Part shown: one piece after another, positions 43,437-54,698 of the stretch
Numbering within the stretch: position 1 is the first letter of the stretch
Layout: each line of letters opens with the position of its first letter
Origin: Ochromonas danica
Taxonomy: Eukaryota; Sar; Chrysophyceae; Chromulinales; Chromulinaceae
Direction of reading: 5' to 3'
DNA: 64,000 bases
NCBI GenBank assembly: GCA_015146655.1
Contig: VKHL01000029.1
Coordinates: 124,001 to 188,000 of the forward strand
Translations under genes and position numbers: made by a program
The notes under the pieces: model-generated
Databases searched by the model: none
Told to the model about the DNA's origin: nothing
The model's input: only the letters and a program-made list of their open reading frames with translations

Positions 43437-43967
43437 AGTCTGTCGCTCTCGCCTTATCTCTAATGTGTACAGTATATAATGAAGTAATCGCGCCAATCAG
43501 AGATTGCTTTGCTTTTACAATGTTTGCATGATGTTGGAGTAGTCTATCTCATTATCTCTTTACAGTGTTTTTATATCGAGTTTGACTATTGTAAATACAT
43601 TATTAAACTAAACTAACCCTACCAAATCATATCATACCATACCATTGTTGATACCGTCTCAATTGCGGGGACAAATACCAACAACATCATGCCTTTGGAC
43701 TTCAGCAGCTTAACAATGCTTGTGGATACCGAGAAGGGCTCAGCAACAACATGAGATGGGATGAGGTCGAGGCAATAAGATAAAGCTCTTACACACAGTA
43801 CACAGTAACATTGCAGAACGGATAGCAAACAGAGCTGCAGTACAAGTACAGTACACAGCAGGTGGAACGGATAGAATACCAAACACAATACATATATACA
43901 ATTGTATGGACTAAATACCAGACATACTGTAGTCTAACATACAGTACTAATATGACAACAGATGGGG
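43437..43967. other. Intergenic, convergent 3' ends
   Basis: This spacer lies between the epimerase and the potassium-channel genes and is A/T-rich with many CATAC/GTATA-type words. No gene is seen. Confidence 0.4.
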
Positions 43968-46900
43968 TCAACGGATAAGGTCAGCATCATTCAGAGCGAC
44001 TTCTACACCGCCCACTACCACTTCCTCCTCCTCGAGACATCCTTCCTGAGAGAAAGACCGCATCGCAAGTGAAGCATCTGCACTGCCAGTAGCAGTAGCA
44101 GGAGGAGGAGAAGGAGAGGGCAGCAGGTCTTCCTCCTGCTCTTCTTCCGTCTCGCAGAGCATCTCCTGGCTCTCAATCGCCTCCCCAAGCAAGTGAGATA
44201 TCTCAGCCAGCTTGTCTCTGAGGTCTCTCTGGAGGCGGTGCAGGTGATGAACCAGCTGGCGACTGCTGCTCTGCTGGAAGTTGTTGGGAGGAGAAGAGCC
44301 CGCGGCGCAGTGACGCTGTCGCTCCACATCATCCAGCCAGTCCTAATACAACCACAAGCAAGGCGACATGGTCAGCAAGTTACTCACAAGAGGAGAGACG
44401 AGGAGGCAGTAGCAGTAGCAGTAGCAGCAGCTCACCGAGAAGGTCCAGCACTCCTGCCTGCTATGCGAGCGTAAGGGCCACGGCGAGAGCACGAAGATGC
44501 GGTCACAAGAGAAGAGTTCCGTGCTGGGCGAGGGATTGGTCACCACATAATTGGTGCGGTTAGAGCGCGGGCCTAGTGAGAGATGTGCGAAGGTTCCCCG
44601 CAGCAGTCCCAGCGGGAGAATGCCTCGCCCAGCCAGCGCCTCGAAGAGCTGGCCGTAGGTCTTGACCTCGCCACCATTGCCATTGTCCGGCGGCGGCACG
44701 GCGATCTGGTAGAGACAGCTGCTACTACTGCTGCTGCTGCTGCTGCTACATGTACTTGCTCGCGGTCTCTCTGCGGTCACACAGCTTTGAGGGCCAGCCA
44801 GCAACTTGTCCAGCACGTGCACGATGTGCGGGTTGAAGAAAGTCTGCGAGACCAGCGAGTCTGTCAGAGAAGTCGTGAACAGCATTCCCGAGGCAAAGGC
44901 AGCCGTGAAGCGGAAGTGCTGCTGGCTATTGCCTCCTCCTCCTCCTCCTCCTTCCTCTTCCTCGAGGTAGCGGATGTTAGACTCATGAACCAGTTCGACG
45001 AGCAGCTGGGCGGAAGGATTCATGCGGCGCACTAGTTGAGTGGCGAAGATCGCGTCCGAGTCAGCCAGCGCCCCGTTGCTCTCAACGGACTCGTCGTCTG
45101 CCTTGCAGCTGCGGTCATCTGCTAGCACGACTACTTGAGCAGCTCGAAAGACTCCAGCACGCTGCAAGTCCTTCTCCTCGAGAGAAGAGCCGCGCAGGAG
45201 GAGGAGGCGGTCGAAGCAGGCGATGCGGCGCCAGGTAGTGGGAGAGACTTCCTCGGGGCAAAGCAACACGATGTGCTGCAGGGGGAGATGGCGTGCGCGC
45301 AGAGGGCGGATGAGGTCGAAGAGGTCCCGCTTTCCCCCCCGGAGCAGCAGGAGGAGGTGTCCCTCCACCTCCTGCGCCTCCTCCTGTAAGCTAGTCTGCA
45401 CGGTAACATCGCGCAAGTCTGCTGGCGAGGATCGCGTGTAGAAAGTCTGCGAGAACTGCTTGTCCTTCATCTCATAGACTTTCTCTTCGAGAGAGGTAGC
45501 AGAAGCATGAGGAGGAGGAGGAGGTGGTGGGTTAGTATCTTCAGGGTAGCAGCAGGAGGAGGAACGAGGTAGCTTCTCTTCTTCTACCTCCTCCTCCTCT
45601 TCCTCACAGTAGCAGGAGGAGGAGGGGTTGGCTAGCATCTGTGCCATGCTCTGGTCTCTCGCGATGACGAAGACTTGTAGCTCTCCCTGAGGGGGAATGC
45701 GGTAGTCTAGCGGGTTGAGCACTACCTCTCCCTCGGCAGTCTGCAGGCCAAAGAGCAAAGCGCCACTTTGTTGGTAGAGGGCGAGAGAGAGCCTGGCGAA
45801 GGAGAAGTTGGCGAAGGCGGAGGAGAGAGAAGTGCAGTAGATCTCCCACTGCACTCCCTCGTTATACTCCCTGCACAACACACACACACACACACACACA
45901 CAAACCAATCACCACAGTGTGAGACACTATACTACACTGTACACTATACTACACTGTACACTATACCACACTGTACACTATACCACACTGTACACTATAC
46001 CACACTGTACNNNNNNNNNNACACTGTACACTATACTACACTGTACACTATACCACACTGTACACTATACCACACTGTACACTATACCACACTGTACACT
46101 ATACCACACTGTACACTATACCACACTCTACTGTACTCTACTGTACACTATACCACACTCTACTGTACTCTACTGTACACTATACCACACTGTACACTAT
46201 ACCACACTGTACACTATACCACACTCTACTGTACTCTACTGTACTCTACTATACTATATACTGATAGTGGTAGTAGACTAGTCTTACCATGTCCAGTGCT
46301 TGTCTTGTCCTTGTCCTTGTTGTTGTTGGCTGTCTCTCTCAGAGGTGGAGGAGAGCAGGTTCATGATGAGAGTGTTGGCCCCCGGATAGAGCAAAGCCTT
46401 GGCCAAGGCACCCATTTTGACCTCATCGAGACACACCACCACCTCCTCCTGCTCCTCCTGCTGCTGCTCCTTCCCTCTACCTTCACCACCACGTCGCCAC
46501 CATCGTGAGAGATGTCTGCGATTCTCTGAGCGAATCAGCTGCGTGCAGAAGAGAGTCTTCTGAGAGCGTGGGTAGGAGGAGGAGGAGGCGAGGTGGCGTC
46601 TCAGCGAGAGGTTGACGAGGATGGACTGCGCGTCGCTGTCGTCGGGACGGGAGGAGAATTGGTCTGCGAGGATGAAGACTGCCCTCGCTGACTGCACTCG
46701 TGCCCTAGCGAGGTCTCGTCTGGCCAGTGCCGAGCCCTGCAGGTAGCAGAGGTTGTGGCGGTAGCGAGGGTGGCGCAGCAGGAGGAGGAGGGGCAGGGAG
46801 GGAGGGCGAGGTAGCAGCAGCACAGCCTGCAGGTCAGGCTCGCCGTGGTCCTCGTGGAAGAGTTCCTGGAAGAATGCCTGTAGGGCGAGCGATGAGACGT

Positions 46901-47850
46901 CCCCGCAGACCACCACATGAGGAGAAGAGCGAGAGGGAGGCTGGAAGACTGCACGAACATGAACAGATTGCAGCTTCATCTACAGCACAGCACAATAGGT
47001 AACAGACAACAGACTGTCAGGGGGAGGGGGGAAGGTCACTGTGTATTGTGTGTATTACCTGGTCCAGCAGCTGCTGTGTCATACGAGGCAAGTTGATCAA
47101 CGCGCAAGCGATCAGTGCCATGGCAGCGAGTCTTCCCGCCCAAGTCAACGGCAACACGTCCCCATAGCCCACCGTGGCCACAGTGACCCACGCGAAGTAG
47201 AGCCAGACGTGCAGGGACTCCTCCTGTTCTGTCTCTTCCAGGGACTGCAGCAGCGCAGCGAAGAACAGCAGCATGGCAGAGGCCTGTAGCGCCATCTCTG
47301 CCACTTGGCGCTGCACGGGGTCGCCCACCACCTCGGCCAGCCATGGCGAGAGACGCAGCAGGCGAAGCAGACGCACGGCCTTGAGAGCGTGTAGCAGATG
47401 AATCACCCCCTGGCCTCCTCTTCGACCTGCTGCCTCTGTCTCTCCCAGCGTGAGGAAGACAGAGGCCGCGGTGACCAGGTCGACCAGGCAGTGCAGGGGC
47501 GGCGGGGAAGAGGAGAGGCGGGCCATGCCCAGGGAGAGCATGCCGTCTAGACCGAATACTGCAGCCAGTACTGCCTCCATCGCCTCGTCTGCTTGTCTCC
47601 AGCGCGGCCAGGCACTGCGAGTGGCATAAGTCTGCAACACGAACTGCAGCGACGACAATGCACTCAGTGGGGCCTGCACTCTCTCCCAGCCAGACCTCCA
47701 CGCTGAGAGACTTCCTAGGAAGGAAGGTATCTCGAAAGAGGAAGAAGAGGAGGAGGAGGAGGTAATGGGGTCGCTACCCTCACTCTTCTTGCCAGACAGT
47801 GTATTTGTTGAAGAAGGAGCAGACTTTGGGAACACAAAGAGACTCTCCAT
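43968..47850 (-). CDS. BK/Slo-type potassium channel with RCK domains
   Basis: Four exons (47850-47059, 46979-46288, 45870-44436, 44342-43968) encode 1097 residues. Exon 1 holds the membrane part: an S3-like CLVDLVTAASVFLTL, an S4-like HALKAVRLLRLLRLS with spaced arginines, S5, and the pore WLYFAWVTVATVGYGDVLPL with the K+ selectivity filter TVGYGD (near residue 226), then S6. Exon 2 begins the first RCK domain (HVVVCGDVSS, ARAVFILADQF, DAQSILVNLSLRR). Exon 3 continues WEYNEGVQWEIYCTSLSSAF, as in Slo channels, and the second RCK domain (HIVLLCPEEV, QVVVLADD, NPHIVHVLDKLLAG). Long Ser, Glu and Pro runs interrupt the RCK loops. The calcium-bowl Asp run of animal BK is not evident. The intron between exons 2 and 3 carries a 17-bp satellite and an assembly gap. 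I start at ATG 47850; the codons upstream contain no ATG. Confidence 0.85.
45880..46259. repeat. CA microsatellite and 17-bp satellite in a channel-gene intron, with assembly gap
   Basis: A (CA)n run at about 45880-45901 is followed by about 18-20 copies of a 17-bp unit, ACACTGTACACTATACC, with variants CTACTGTACT in the last third. Ten N at 46011-46020 mark a gap, so the true copy number is unknown. ORFs read through it are meaningless. Confidence 0.92.
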
Positions 47851-48148
47851 CCCTCTCAACGTTCTAGGAAGAACCTGTCAGTTGTCACAATGCTGTCAAG
47901 AATCGGCTGCTCGATGGGAATGATGATGGTGATGACGATGATGATGATCTTTGAGTCAGCTCAGTTATTCTTCGTGTTCTTCTTGCTTCATTCAACGCTC
48001 CTCTCCAATTGTGAAAATCCGTTCCAATTAATAAGCAATTCATTAATAAACTACAGTGAAATACCTTTGCATTCGGTAAAGCAAATACGTAAGCCTGGCC
48101 GAGAGTGGATGAGAGAAAGACACGATAAAGTGGGAGGCCAGCAAGAAG
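47851..48148. promoter_or_regulatory. Divergent promoter region, K+ channel / AAR2
   Basis: The region is 298 bp between divergent ATGs, with a GATGAT-rich patch at about 47917-47947. Confidence 0.4.
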
Positions 48149-49726
48149 ATGTGGGAGAATCGCATGGGATCCAAAGGGGTGCTCCTTGTAGGAGACTGTC
48201 CTGTTGGCTTGGAGTTTGGCGTGGACACAATCGCCTATGAGACAGGCCCCAAGTTCAAAGGCATTGCCTCCATCCCCTATGGCGTCCATCTGGTCTACTA
48301 CTCCTACGGGGGCTTTCAACGAGAGGGCTTCTTCCTCTCGATTGACAGACATGTGCAAGTCATCGCGTGGGATGGCCGGGAGGAGCGGTTCACTGCTCAG
48401 TCAGCCTTGTCTGGCGAGGAGGAAGCACAGCACGAGCAGGAGATTCTGTCTGGTGCGCTCAACTCCTGCCTGGCGCCCTATCCGCAGAAGCAGTATGAGT
48501 CTTGGCTGAGGCTGACGCGGCATATCTCTCCCACCACGCTGACTCGCTGTCACTGTCCACCGCTGGCTCATATCGTGTCGGACATTGAAGAGGTAGACGA
48601 CTCACGGCAACAGCTCGTGCAGGGGCAGCAGGTGGTGGTAAGCTATAGCCCATTGAAGGAGATGGAGCAAGAGGGTCTGAGGAGGGCGAAGCAGCAGGAC
48701 ACCTCTCCTTCCCTGCTCACTGCCATGGGCATGGATCGATCCTGGTTGCTCGAGCAGCTCGTGGACCACCAGCTGCAGACTGACTGTGGAGAAGTGCTCG
48801 CTGAGATGCAGCTGTCCTTCCTTCTCTTCCTCTGTCTCCACTCCCAGAGTGGACTCAATCAGTGGAAGGCTTTGGTTACCTTGGCCGTGGAGTGCGGCCA
48901 CTTCCTCCTGCAGCACGAAGACTTCGCCATTAATCTCATCCAAATACTGTATGCGCAGCTGAGTTTTGTCCCCGAAGACTTTTTCGAGGTTGATCTTATC
49001 GGTCGTGAGAGCTTCCTTCTACCTGCTCTGCGCACCCTTTGCAGTGCCCTGGCTGGAGGAAAGGAGAGTGGAGTCGGTCTGGGAGAAGACCTCTTGGAGC
49101 ATCGCAATCGCTTCCTGAACTTCTTGGCGAAGAGGTTTGGTCTCGAAATCTCATTGTCTGAGGTAGATCTGATGGGAGAGGCAAGCACTCCTTCTCTGCC
49201 TTTCTCTGCTCTGCCGCCTGCCCTGCAGCTGGACATCACCGAACAAGACCATCAAGCACTGCAGCTACAGCGACCAAATTTCTTGGCGAAGAAGAGGATG
49301 GCAGTAGGTGAGAGCGGTGAAGGAGAGGCAGTGAAAGCTCGCTGGGAGTTGATCAATCAGAGTTTGGGCATTGCCTTGTCTGGGGAGCGACCCGAGTATA
49401 TGGAAGAAGCAGACGTTGACATGCACTCTTCTGCACCGCAGCAGCAGCCAGAAGAGAGAAAAGAAGAGGAGCAGATAGATTTGCCAGAGATCTCTGTGCG
49501 GGAGTTGGAGGGCAGCAAGTATTGCTGGCGCTATCCCCTGCTCTACGAGGAAATGAGGCGATCGGGCGGCAGGGAGGACATGATCATGACGGCAATGCGC
49601 ATCGTGGACGATCATTTCTCACAGGCTGGTTCAACTCCATCAGAAGAGAGCGGAGTGAATGGTGATGGCCTGGTCATCGAGTCTTTGTCTTTCATTGAGA
49701 ACGAAAGCTCGGCCATGATTTATTAG
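48149..49726 (+). CDS. AAR2: AAR2 splicing factor homologue
   Basis: A single exon encodes 525 residues. AAR2 chaperones Prp8 during cytoplasmic U5 snRNP assembly. The N-terminal beta domain matches well: VLLVGDCPVGLEFGVDTIAY, GPKFKGIASIPYGVHLVYYS, EGFFLSIDRHVQVIAWDGRE (human: [36 protein letters not shown]). The linker has SFLLFLCLHSQSGLNQWKALV, the helical domain LLQHEDFAINLIQILYAQL and PEDFFEVDL, as in human AAR2. The protein is about 140 residues longer than the human one; the extra is an acidic Glu/Gln-rich stretch near residues 410-450. The start ATG is six codons before the first conserved strand. Confidence 0.9.
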   Translation: MWENRMGSKGVLLVGDCPVGLEFGVDTIAYETGPKFKGIASIPYGVHLVYYSYGGFQREGFFLSIDRHVQVIAWDGREERFTAQSALSGEEEAQHEQEILSGALNSCLAPYPQKQYESWLRLTRHISPTTLTRCHCPPLAHIVSDIEEVDDSRQQLVQGQQVVVSYSPLKEMEQEGLRRAKQQDTSPSLLTAMGMDRSWLLEQLVDHQLQTDCGEVLAEMQLSFLLFLCLHSQSGLNQWKALVTLAVECGHFLLQHEDFAINLIQILYAQLSFVPEDFFEVDLIGRESFLLPALRTLCSALAGGKESGVGLGEDLLEHRNRFLNFLAKRFGLEISLSEVDLMGEASTPSLPFSALPPALQLDITEQDHQALQLQRPNFLAKKRMAVGESGEGEAVKARWELINQSLGIALSGERPEYMEEADVDMHSSAPQQQPEERKEEEQIDLPEISVRELEGSKYCWRYPLLYEEMRRSGGREDMIMTAMRIVDDHFSQAGSTPSEESGVNGDGLVIESLSFIENESSAMIY

Positions 49727-49922
49727 ACGTTGTACTGTAGTGTACATAGACAAAGCCAATAGTGTAGACTAGTTAGTTTCTAGCATTTATCATGCACTTG
49801 ATACACAACCACACTATTAACCTTTCTCATGGAAATCGATTAATCACGTATATACGCAACCTAATGGGGAGAAGTTATTAGTCTCGCCGTGGAGACCCTT
49901 CAAAAGCAAAAGGTATTTCGAG

Positions 49923-49996
49923 CGATCGACCCAGGACTTGAACCTGGAACCTCCTGATCCGTAGTCAGGTGCGCTATCCAATTACGCCAGCCGACC
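49923..49996 (-). tRNA. tRNA-Arg(ACG): tRNA-Arg (ACG anticodon)
   Basis: The minus strand folds as a complete cloverleaf: acceptor GGTCGGC / GTCGATC (7 pairs with two G-U), D stem GCGT / GCGC, anticodon stem CCTGA / TCAGG around loop CTACGGA (anticodon ACG), variable AGGTT, T arm CCAGG-TTCAAGT-CCTGG, discriminator G. There is no intron and no encoded CCA. A34 should be deaminated to inosine, reading CGU, CGC and CGA. Confidence 0.97.
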
Positions 49997-51150
49997 TCTT
50001 GAAGGCCAATAGTGATATATTAATATAAAACAATTTATATCAATCATGACTTTCTCTTCAGTGAAAATGTGTCTTTACGAGAGGTACAAAGAGACTGGCA
50101 GGGAATGAATTGGGTTTAGTCTGGATCCTCTCCTCACTCACAATCACTTATGCAGGTAGGAAATGGAAGTGATCTCTAGTGTTTGATCCGCAGTCTCCAA
50201 CCACCTTGTGACTGATAGTGAGCAGCAGATAGTGCTGCAGCGAGAAGGGCAAGAAACCTCTCAAGGAGTATGTGTGCTTTCACTTCTCGAATAGTGGCTG
50301 GACTGGGGTAGCTTGTTGTTAATCAGAGCACAAAGTTCTCGAAGCTCAACCCCTTGCCTTTAGTGCAAGAATCAATGAGAAGAGAAACCACATCAAGCGC
50401 GTGATACATATTTTCTACAACAAGTATATATGATATGATATATAATAGTATTTTCTAAATATCTGATCATCACAGGCTTAGTGACGCTTTCTCTTTGACT
50501 CTTGCGCTGAATGTAAGGGGTTGAGCGTCGAGAATATCATCTTCGGTAATTCCTAAAGTGCTTATTGAATCTCGCTTGGCCTTAAAGAGGTGTAAAGGTA
50601 CTATCAACAATACTTGTAATATGTTGATGCAAAGTTGATGCCGCAAATTGGCTAATCATGATGACCCTGCCTTGTCGCCATTGCTTCTTGACCCCACCTT
50701 GATGGTAAACTGCTAAGTTGGTACCGAAGTTGGTCGCACAGTCTGCTACTAAACTAAAACACTATCCACTATCCTCACAGCATAGTATAGCACAACACAA
50801 CCCAGCAGAGGACAAATGTAGATTCTGTAGCAATTGTAAGAAGAGAGAAAGACACCACAGCACATCAGAAGATATGTCTCAAGCTCATTACATTAGGACT
50901 ATCCAAGAGAAGAAGACAACACAACATCAAACCAACAAGTCGAAGTGCAAATAACGAAAGTGGTGGTTGATACTAGTAGACTATTTACAGAAGTGGAGCG
51001 AAGGGCGGCACGGGGCTGCAGATACCTCACACAAGAGATAAACTGTCAAACCTCGGGAATGATCAAGAAACGGAAGTCAAAGAAGGTTGAAATCCATCTG
51101 TGACTGCGAGTCTCGGGACTGATGACACATTTGATAGCGATAGAGGGAGA
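49997..51150. other. Intergenic, no gene seen
   Basis: About 1.15 kb after the tRNA has no supportable gene. At 50580-50690 a CTTAAAGAGGTG word followed 70 bases later by ATGATGACCCTGCCTTG resembles the 30060-30185 part of the LTR element (TTTAAAGGGGTG and ATGATGAAGACCCTGCCTTG); it may be an old trace of related sequence. Confidence 0.4.
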
Positions 51151-54100
51151 CTATTTCAATCGGTTGAAGAGGATGGCGAGCATGACCACTTGGTTCGTCC
51201 GTGGCCGGTGACCGCCATGGAAGAGAGAAGACCGCACTACTTCCGTACTGACGAAGTCTTTTCTCTCCGCTCCTTCTGCCTTCTCACCGAGAGACACGGA
51301 GGAACCGTAAGAGGCGGGGGCTTGCTGTTGGTGCTCTTCCTCGGGCACAGTGTCGTCGTCGCCGTTTTTGTCATGGTTATCGCTGCCCAGCGATGTCCTC
51401 ACTTCTCCCTCAGTCACCTCAGTGTCATTTACACTGACAGAACGATCAACATCTTCATCTTCTACTTCAACAATTACTTGTGGACGCGGAGGAGGAGATG
51501 GGCCAGCTGTGGTGGCAGGAGGAGTGGGAGATGTGGGCTGGGGCATCATTTCCATTGGGCTGCGGCCGCCGTAGAAAGAAGGCGAGGGGCTCATCGATGA
51601 GCTCTTGCGAGCAACTGAGCTGGATCTCATCGAGAAGCTACAGAAGTGAGGAATCAAGAGTGAGAGGCTGAAATAACATGGTAAATAGGACGAACTGACC
51701 TGAGCCGAGAAAAGGATGACGACGACGATGAGGTTACAGGCGCCGCATCATTGGGTGCCTGAGGAATAAGAATATCTTCTGACCAATTGGTACTGAGAAA
51801 GGAAGCCGAAGACGAGCTGGTAATGCCAAAAGCATGAAGAGCGAAGAGAGCTGTTATCTTGCCCTCTCCAGAGGTGGTGGGAGTGGGAACTGTAGCACCA
51901 GTAGAGGCTGCAGCAGCACCAGCAGCAGGAGCTAGAGGAGATGTGGTGAACTTAGAAGGTCTTAATTCATTCGGGTCAACTTCTGAAGGATGGGCCACGA
52001 CGGCACAATTCAAGCAGAGCACGCTATGCCTTGGGTGAAGAGGCCGCACTTCTTTCAGGCGACTGGTAAAGGCCTCAACGCCATCAGCGACGATCTCTGC
52101 CTCACTCAAAGCTTGTCCTAGACAAGAATCTAAGGACATACCAAAGTCCTGCTCCCAGCTCGTGGAGGCCCAAAGGATCGAAAAGCATCCATCATTGGCC
52201 ACGAGCAGCCAGGATTCGCCACTCTCCTCGAAGCGGTCGAGACAGCTATCACCCTCGTTCCCTCCCTCTTTACGGAGACACTCCCATACATGTGTAATCT
52301 GGTCTTTCGTTAAACCTCTGTTCATGGAGGCAGTGGCGGGAAGTGTGAAGAAAGAAGAGAATCCGCGGGAAGTGGTTTTCGAGGAAATAATCTCCTCCAT
52401 TGCCTCAGTCTGCCTCAAGATCGAGAAGCACCGCTGGCGATAAATTGCTTCCACTTGCTCTACAACCTGCGTGATACCTGGTCTATGCATGGGGTCAGGA
52501 GCCCAGCACCTCTTCAGCAGCGTGACATAGTCGCCAAACAGACCGTCGTGCTCCTCGAAGCAGGAAGGTACAATGGGACGCACTCCCTGGAGCACTGCAT
52601 CACGAATATCGTCCTGCCGTCTCGTTTCATGGAAAGGAATGTTGCCTGTGAGGATCTCCCAGAAGACGAGGCCGAGACTGTAGATATCAGAGGGCTGGCT
52701 GTGCAGACCTTCTCGAATCACTTCCGGAGCCGCCCAATTCGCCAAGAACTCATCAGCTGCAAAGGCGCTTTGGATATTGTAAGTTGAGAGAGCTGCTTCA
52801 AGATCAGAAGCGCTTTGATTGCTGTCAAGAAGGGGACGACGACGACGCAATGCAATTCCCTCATCTCCCTCCTCCATCACACTCCCCAACTCGAGGTCAC
52901 AGATCTTCACATTGAGATGATCATCGAGCAAGAAGTTAAATGACTTCACATCTCGATGGCAGAGCCCAGCACTGTAACTGTGCAAGGCTTGCAGGCCTAG
53001 GGCACAGCCCCTCGCCAGGTAGAGTCGATCGAGCCAACAAACTCCAAGGCCACGACCAGAACCTCGCCGGATGGCATCGCCACCCAAAATGAAAGCTCGA
53101 ACAAAACTTTCCTCCTCGTCCTGCTCTTTAAAATTTGCTGGAGGGCCAGTGCCGCGCAGCAAGTCATGCAGCGAGCCCAAAGGACAAAGCTCCAACAGGA
53201 TACAGACGCTGGGAGGAAGTACAGAGACACCCAAGATCTCCACAACATTGGGATGGCGTATCTTGGAGAGAATAAGTGCTTCAGAAGCAATGCGTTTGAT
53301 AACGCTCTGGGTGAGGTCGAGAGTGAAGACGAGCTTGATCGCACAAGGGCGCTGACGATAGGACCCCTTGTACACCTTCGAGAAAGATCCACTGCCTAAC
53401 AGCTTTTGAGTATCCATTGAGATATACGCAAAATTTAGCATTCGTACAGCTGATCGACCCTTCGAAGCCATGGATAGGTCGTCCAAAGAAGCGGCCAGAC
53501 GCTGAGCAGACCGAATGTCCCAATCGATTCCTTGAAGAGGAGAACGAATATCTTCTCCTCTAGTTGACTTGTTTTTCGAATCAACAATCTCAAACCCTTG
53601 CCACCAACGGCTATCAAGCAAGAGCGTGTAGTACAGCACGCCAGGCTGCAGAATAACATACGGGAAGAGATTTCCGAAGACAAACAAGCAGAACCCTTCT
53701 GAGAAGAGAGAAGCAAAATCCAGAATACAGGCTGTGATAGGAATGAGATGAAAGACGACCCAGAACTTCGCGTAGAAGAGTGCAGCAGGGCGGCGATAGA
53801 GTCTCTTATTGGGAGCCAGCCAGAGGGTGACGTAGAACCCCCACAGCATCATGTTCCACACCAAGGTCAAGCTCAGAGAGATCTCACGGCGGGTGGCATA
53901 GATAGCCAGTTGGATGAAAAAAGTGAAGGTACCCCAGAGCAAGGCAGGCCTGAGTGCTCGCTTTGCTGCATTGATGCCCAGACCCTTTTGCATGAGCAGC
54001 AGAGAGACTCCCTCGTTGACTGTGTGTTGAACCCCCCACATCACAGCGAAGGCCACGGCAGAGCCAAAGTCATGCTTATAAGTGCTGTCAATGGGCTCGA

Positions 54101-54371
54101 AGTCATAGGCCCAAGCGACGAATCCTGAGTAAACGTTAACCACAGCGTTCATCCACAGCACATAGACGAAGACAGGGAAGATGACCGACTGCACCGCCGC
54201 GTCATCGCCCTTCTTTGCATGTCCCTCCTGCATCTTGATGAAGTAGATGATGGTGAAAGTGGCGATGAAGTAGAGGCAGCCCAAGACGATCATGACCACG
54301 CCCACCTTGTCCCCGGGGAAGATGGCCATGCTTTGAACATTCTCGATGTTCGAACAAAAATCTTGCACCAT
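51151..54371 (-). CDS. Membrane TKL-type protein kinase with C-terminal PAS-like domain
   Basis: Two exons (54371-51700 and 51637-51151) encode 1052 residues. Residues about 20-250 contain about seven hydrophobic helices (first GVVMIVLGCLYFIATFTIIYF). The kinase, about 325-650, has the glycine loop LGSGSFSKVYKG, CAIKLVF with the catalytic Lys, ALILSKIRHPNVVEILG, the catalytic loop HRDVKSFNFLLD, and WAAPEVIREG with SDIYSLGLVFWEILTG. The metal-binding DFG is DLE (KICDLELGS); the Asp is kept. A PAS-like domain follows (SWLLVANDGCFSILWASTSW, FGMSLDSCLGQALS), then a disordered Ser/Pro/Gln-rich tail. The architecture suggests a seven-helix receptor kinase whose output is modulated by the PAS domain; ligand and targets are unknown. 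ATG 54371 is the first in frame. Confidence 0.8.
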
Positions 54372-54698
54372 GATAACTAAGAGCTTCTTTAGCTACTTCT
54401 CCTTCTCGATCTGCTTCAAAGGCTTGAGAAGGATGATAGCGAGGCAATGATCCTCTTCATGCTTGTTCCTCGCCCCACACCACCAGACAGAGAGAGAGAG
54501 AGAGCAACAACACACAGAGATAGGGAGGGAAAAACACGGTGTGCCTGGGGAAGAAAACGCGAAGAAAGCGCGTTCTTCACAGGGAGGGGGGTATCTTTCT
54601 TCCCACCTTCGCTCTCTCTTCGGTTCTTTTCGTCGGATTGTTGTGAAAACAATCCGTATCTTCAGTTTTTCTTTCTCTCCTATTACCCAGCAGAGGCA
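54372..54698. promoter_or_regulatory. Divergent promoter region, kinase / NT-C2 gene
   Basis: The region is 327 bp between ATGs. It has a GAGAGAGAGA run at about 54489-54502, an AAAACGCGAAGAAAGCGCG patch at about 54546-54566, and a pyrimidine tract ending CCCAG just before ATG 54699, which could be a 5' UTR acceptor. The frame of the next gene is open upstream to an ATG at 54447, giving a less likely 84-residue extension. Confidence 0.4.

Noticed and set aside
45768-46508. Plus-strand ORF of 246 codons with HYTTLYTIPHC repeats
   Set aside because: It reads through the 17-bp intronic satellite and an assembly gap; the repeat peptide is an artefact.
54447-54698. 84-residue N-terminal extension of the NT-C2 protein from ATG 54447
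   Set aside because: The extension is low-complexity and begins 75 bp from the divergent kinase ATG; ATG 54699 fits the domain border.
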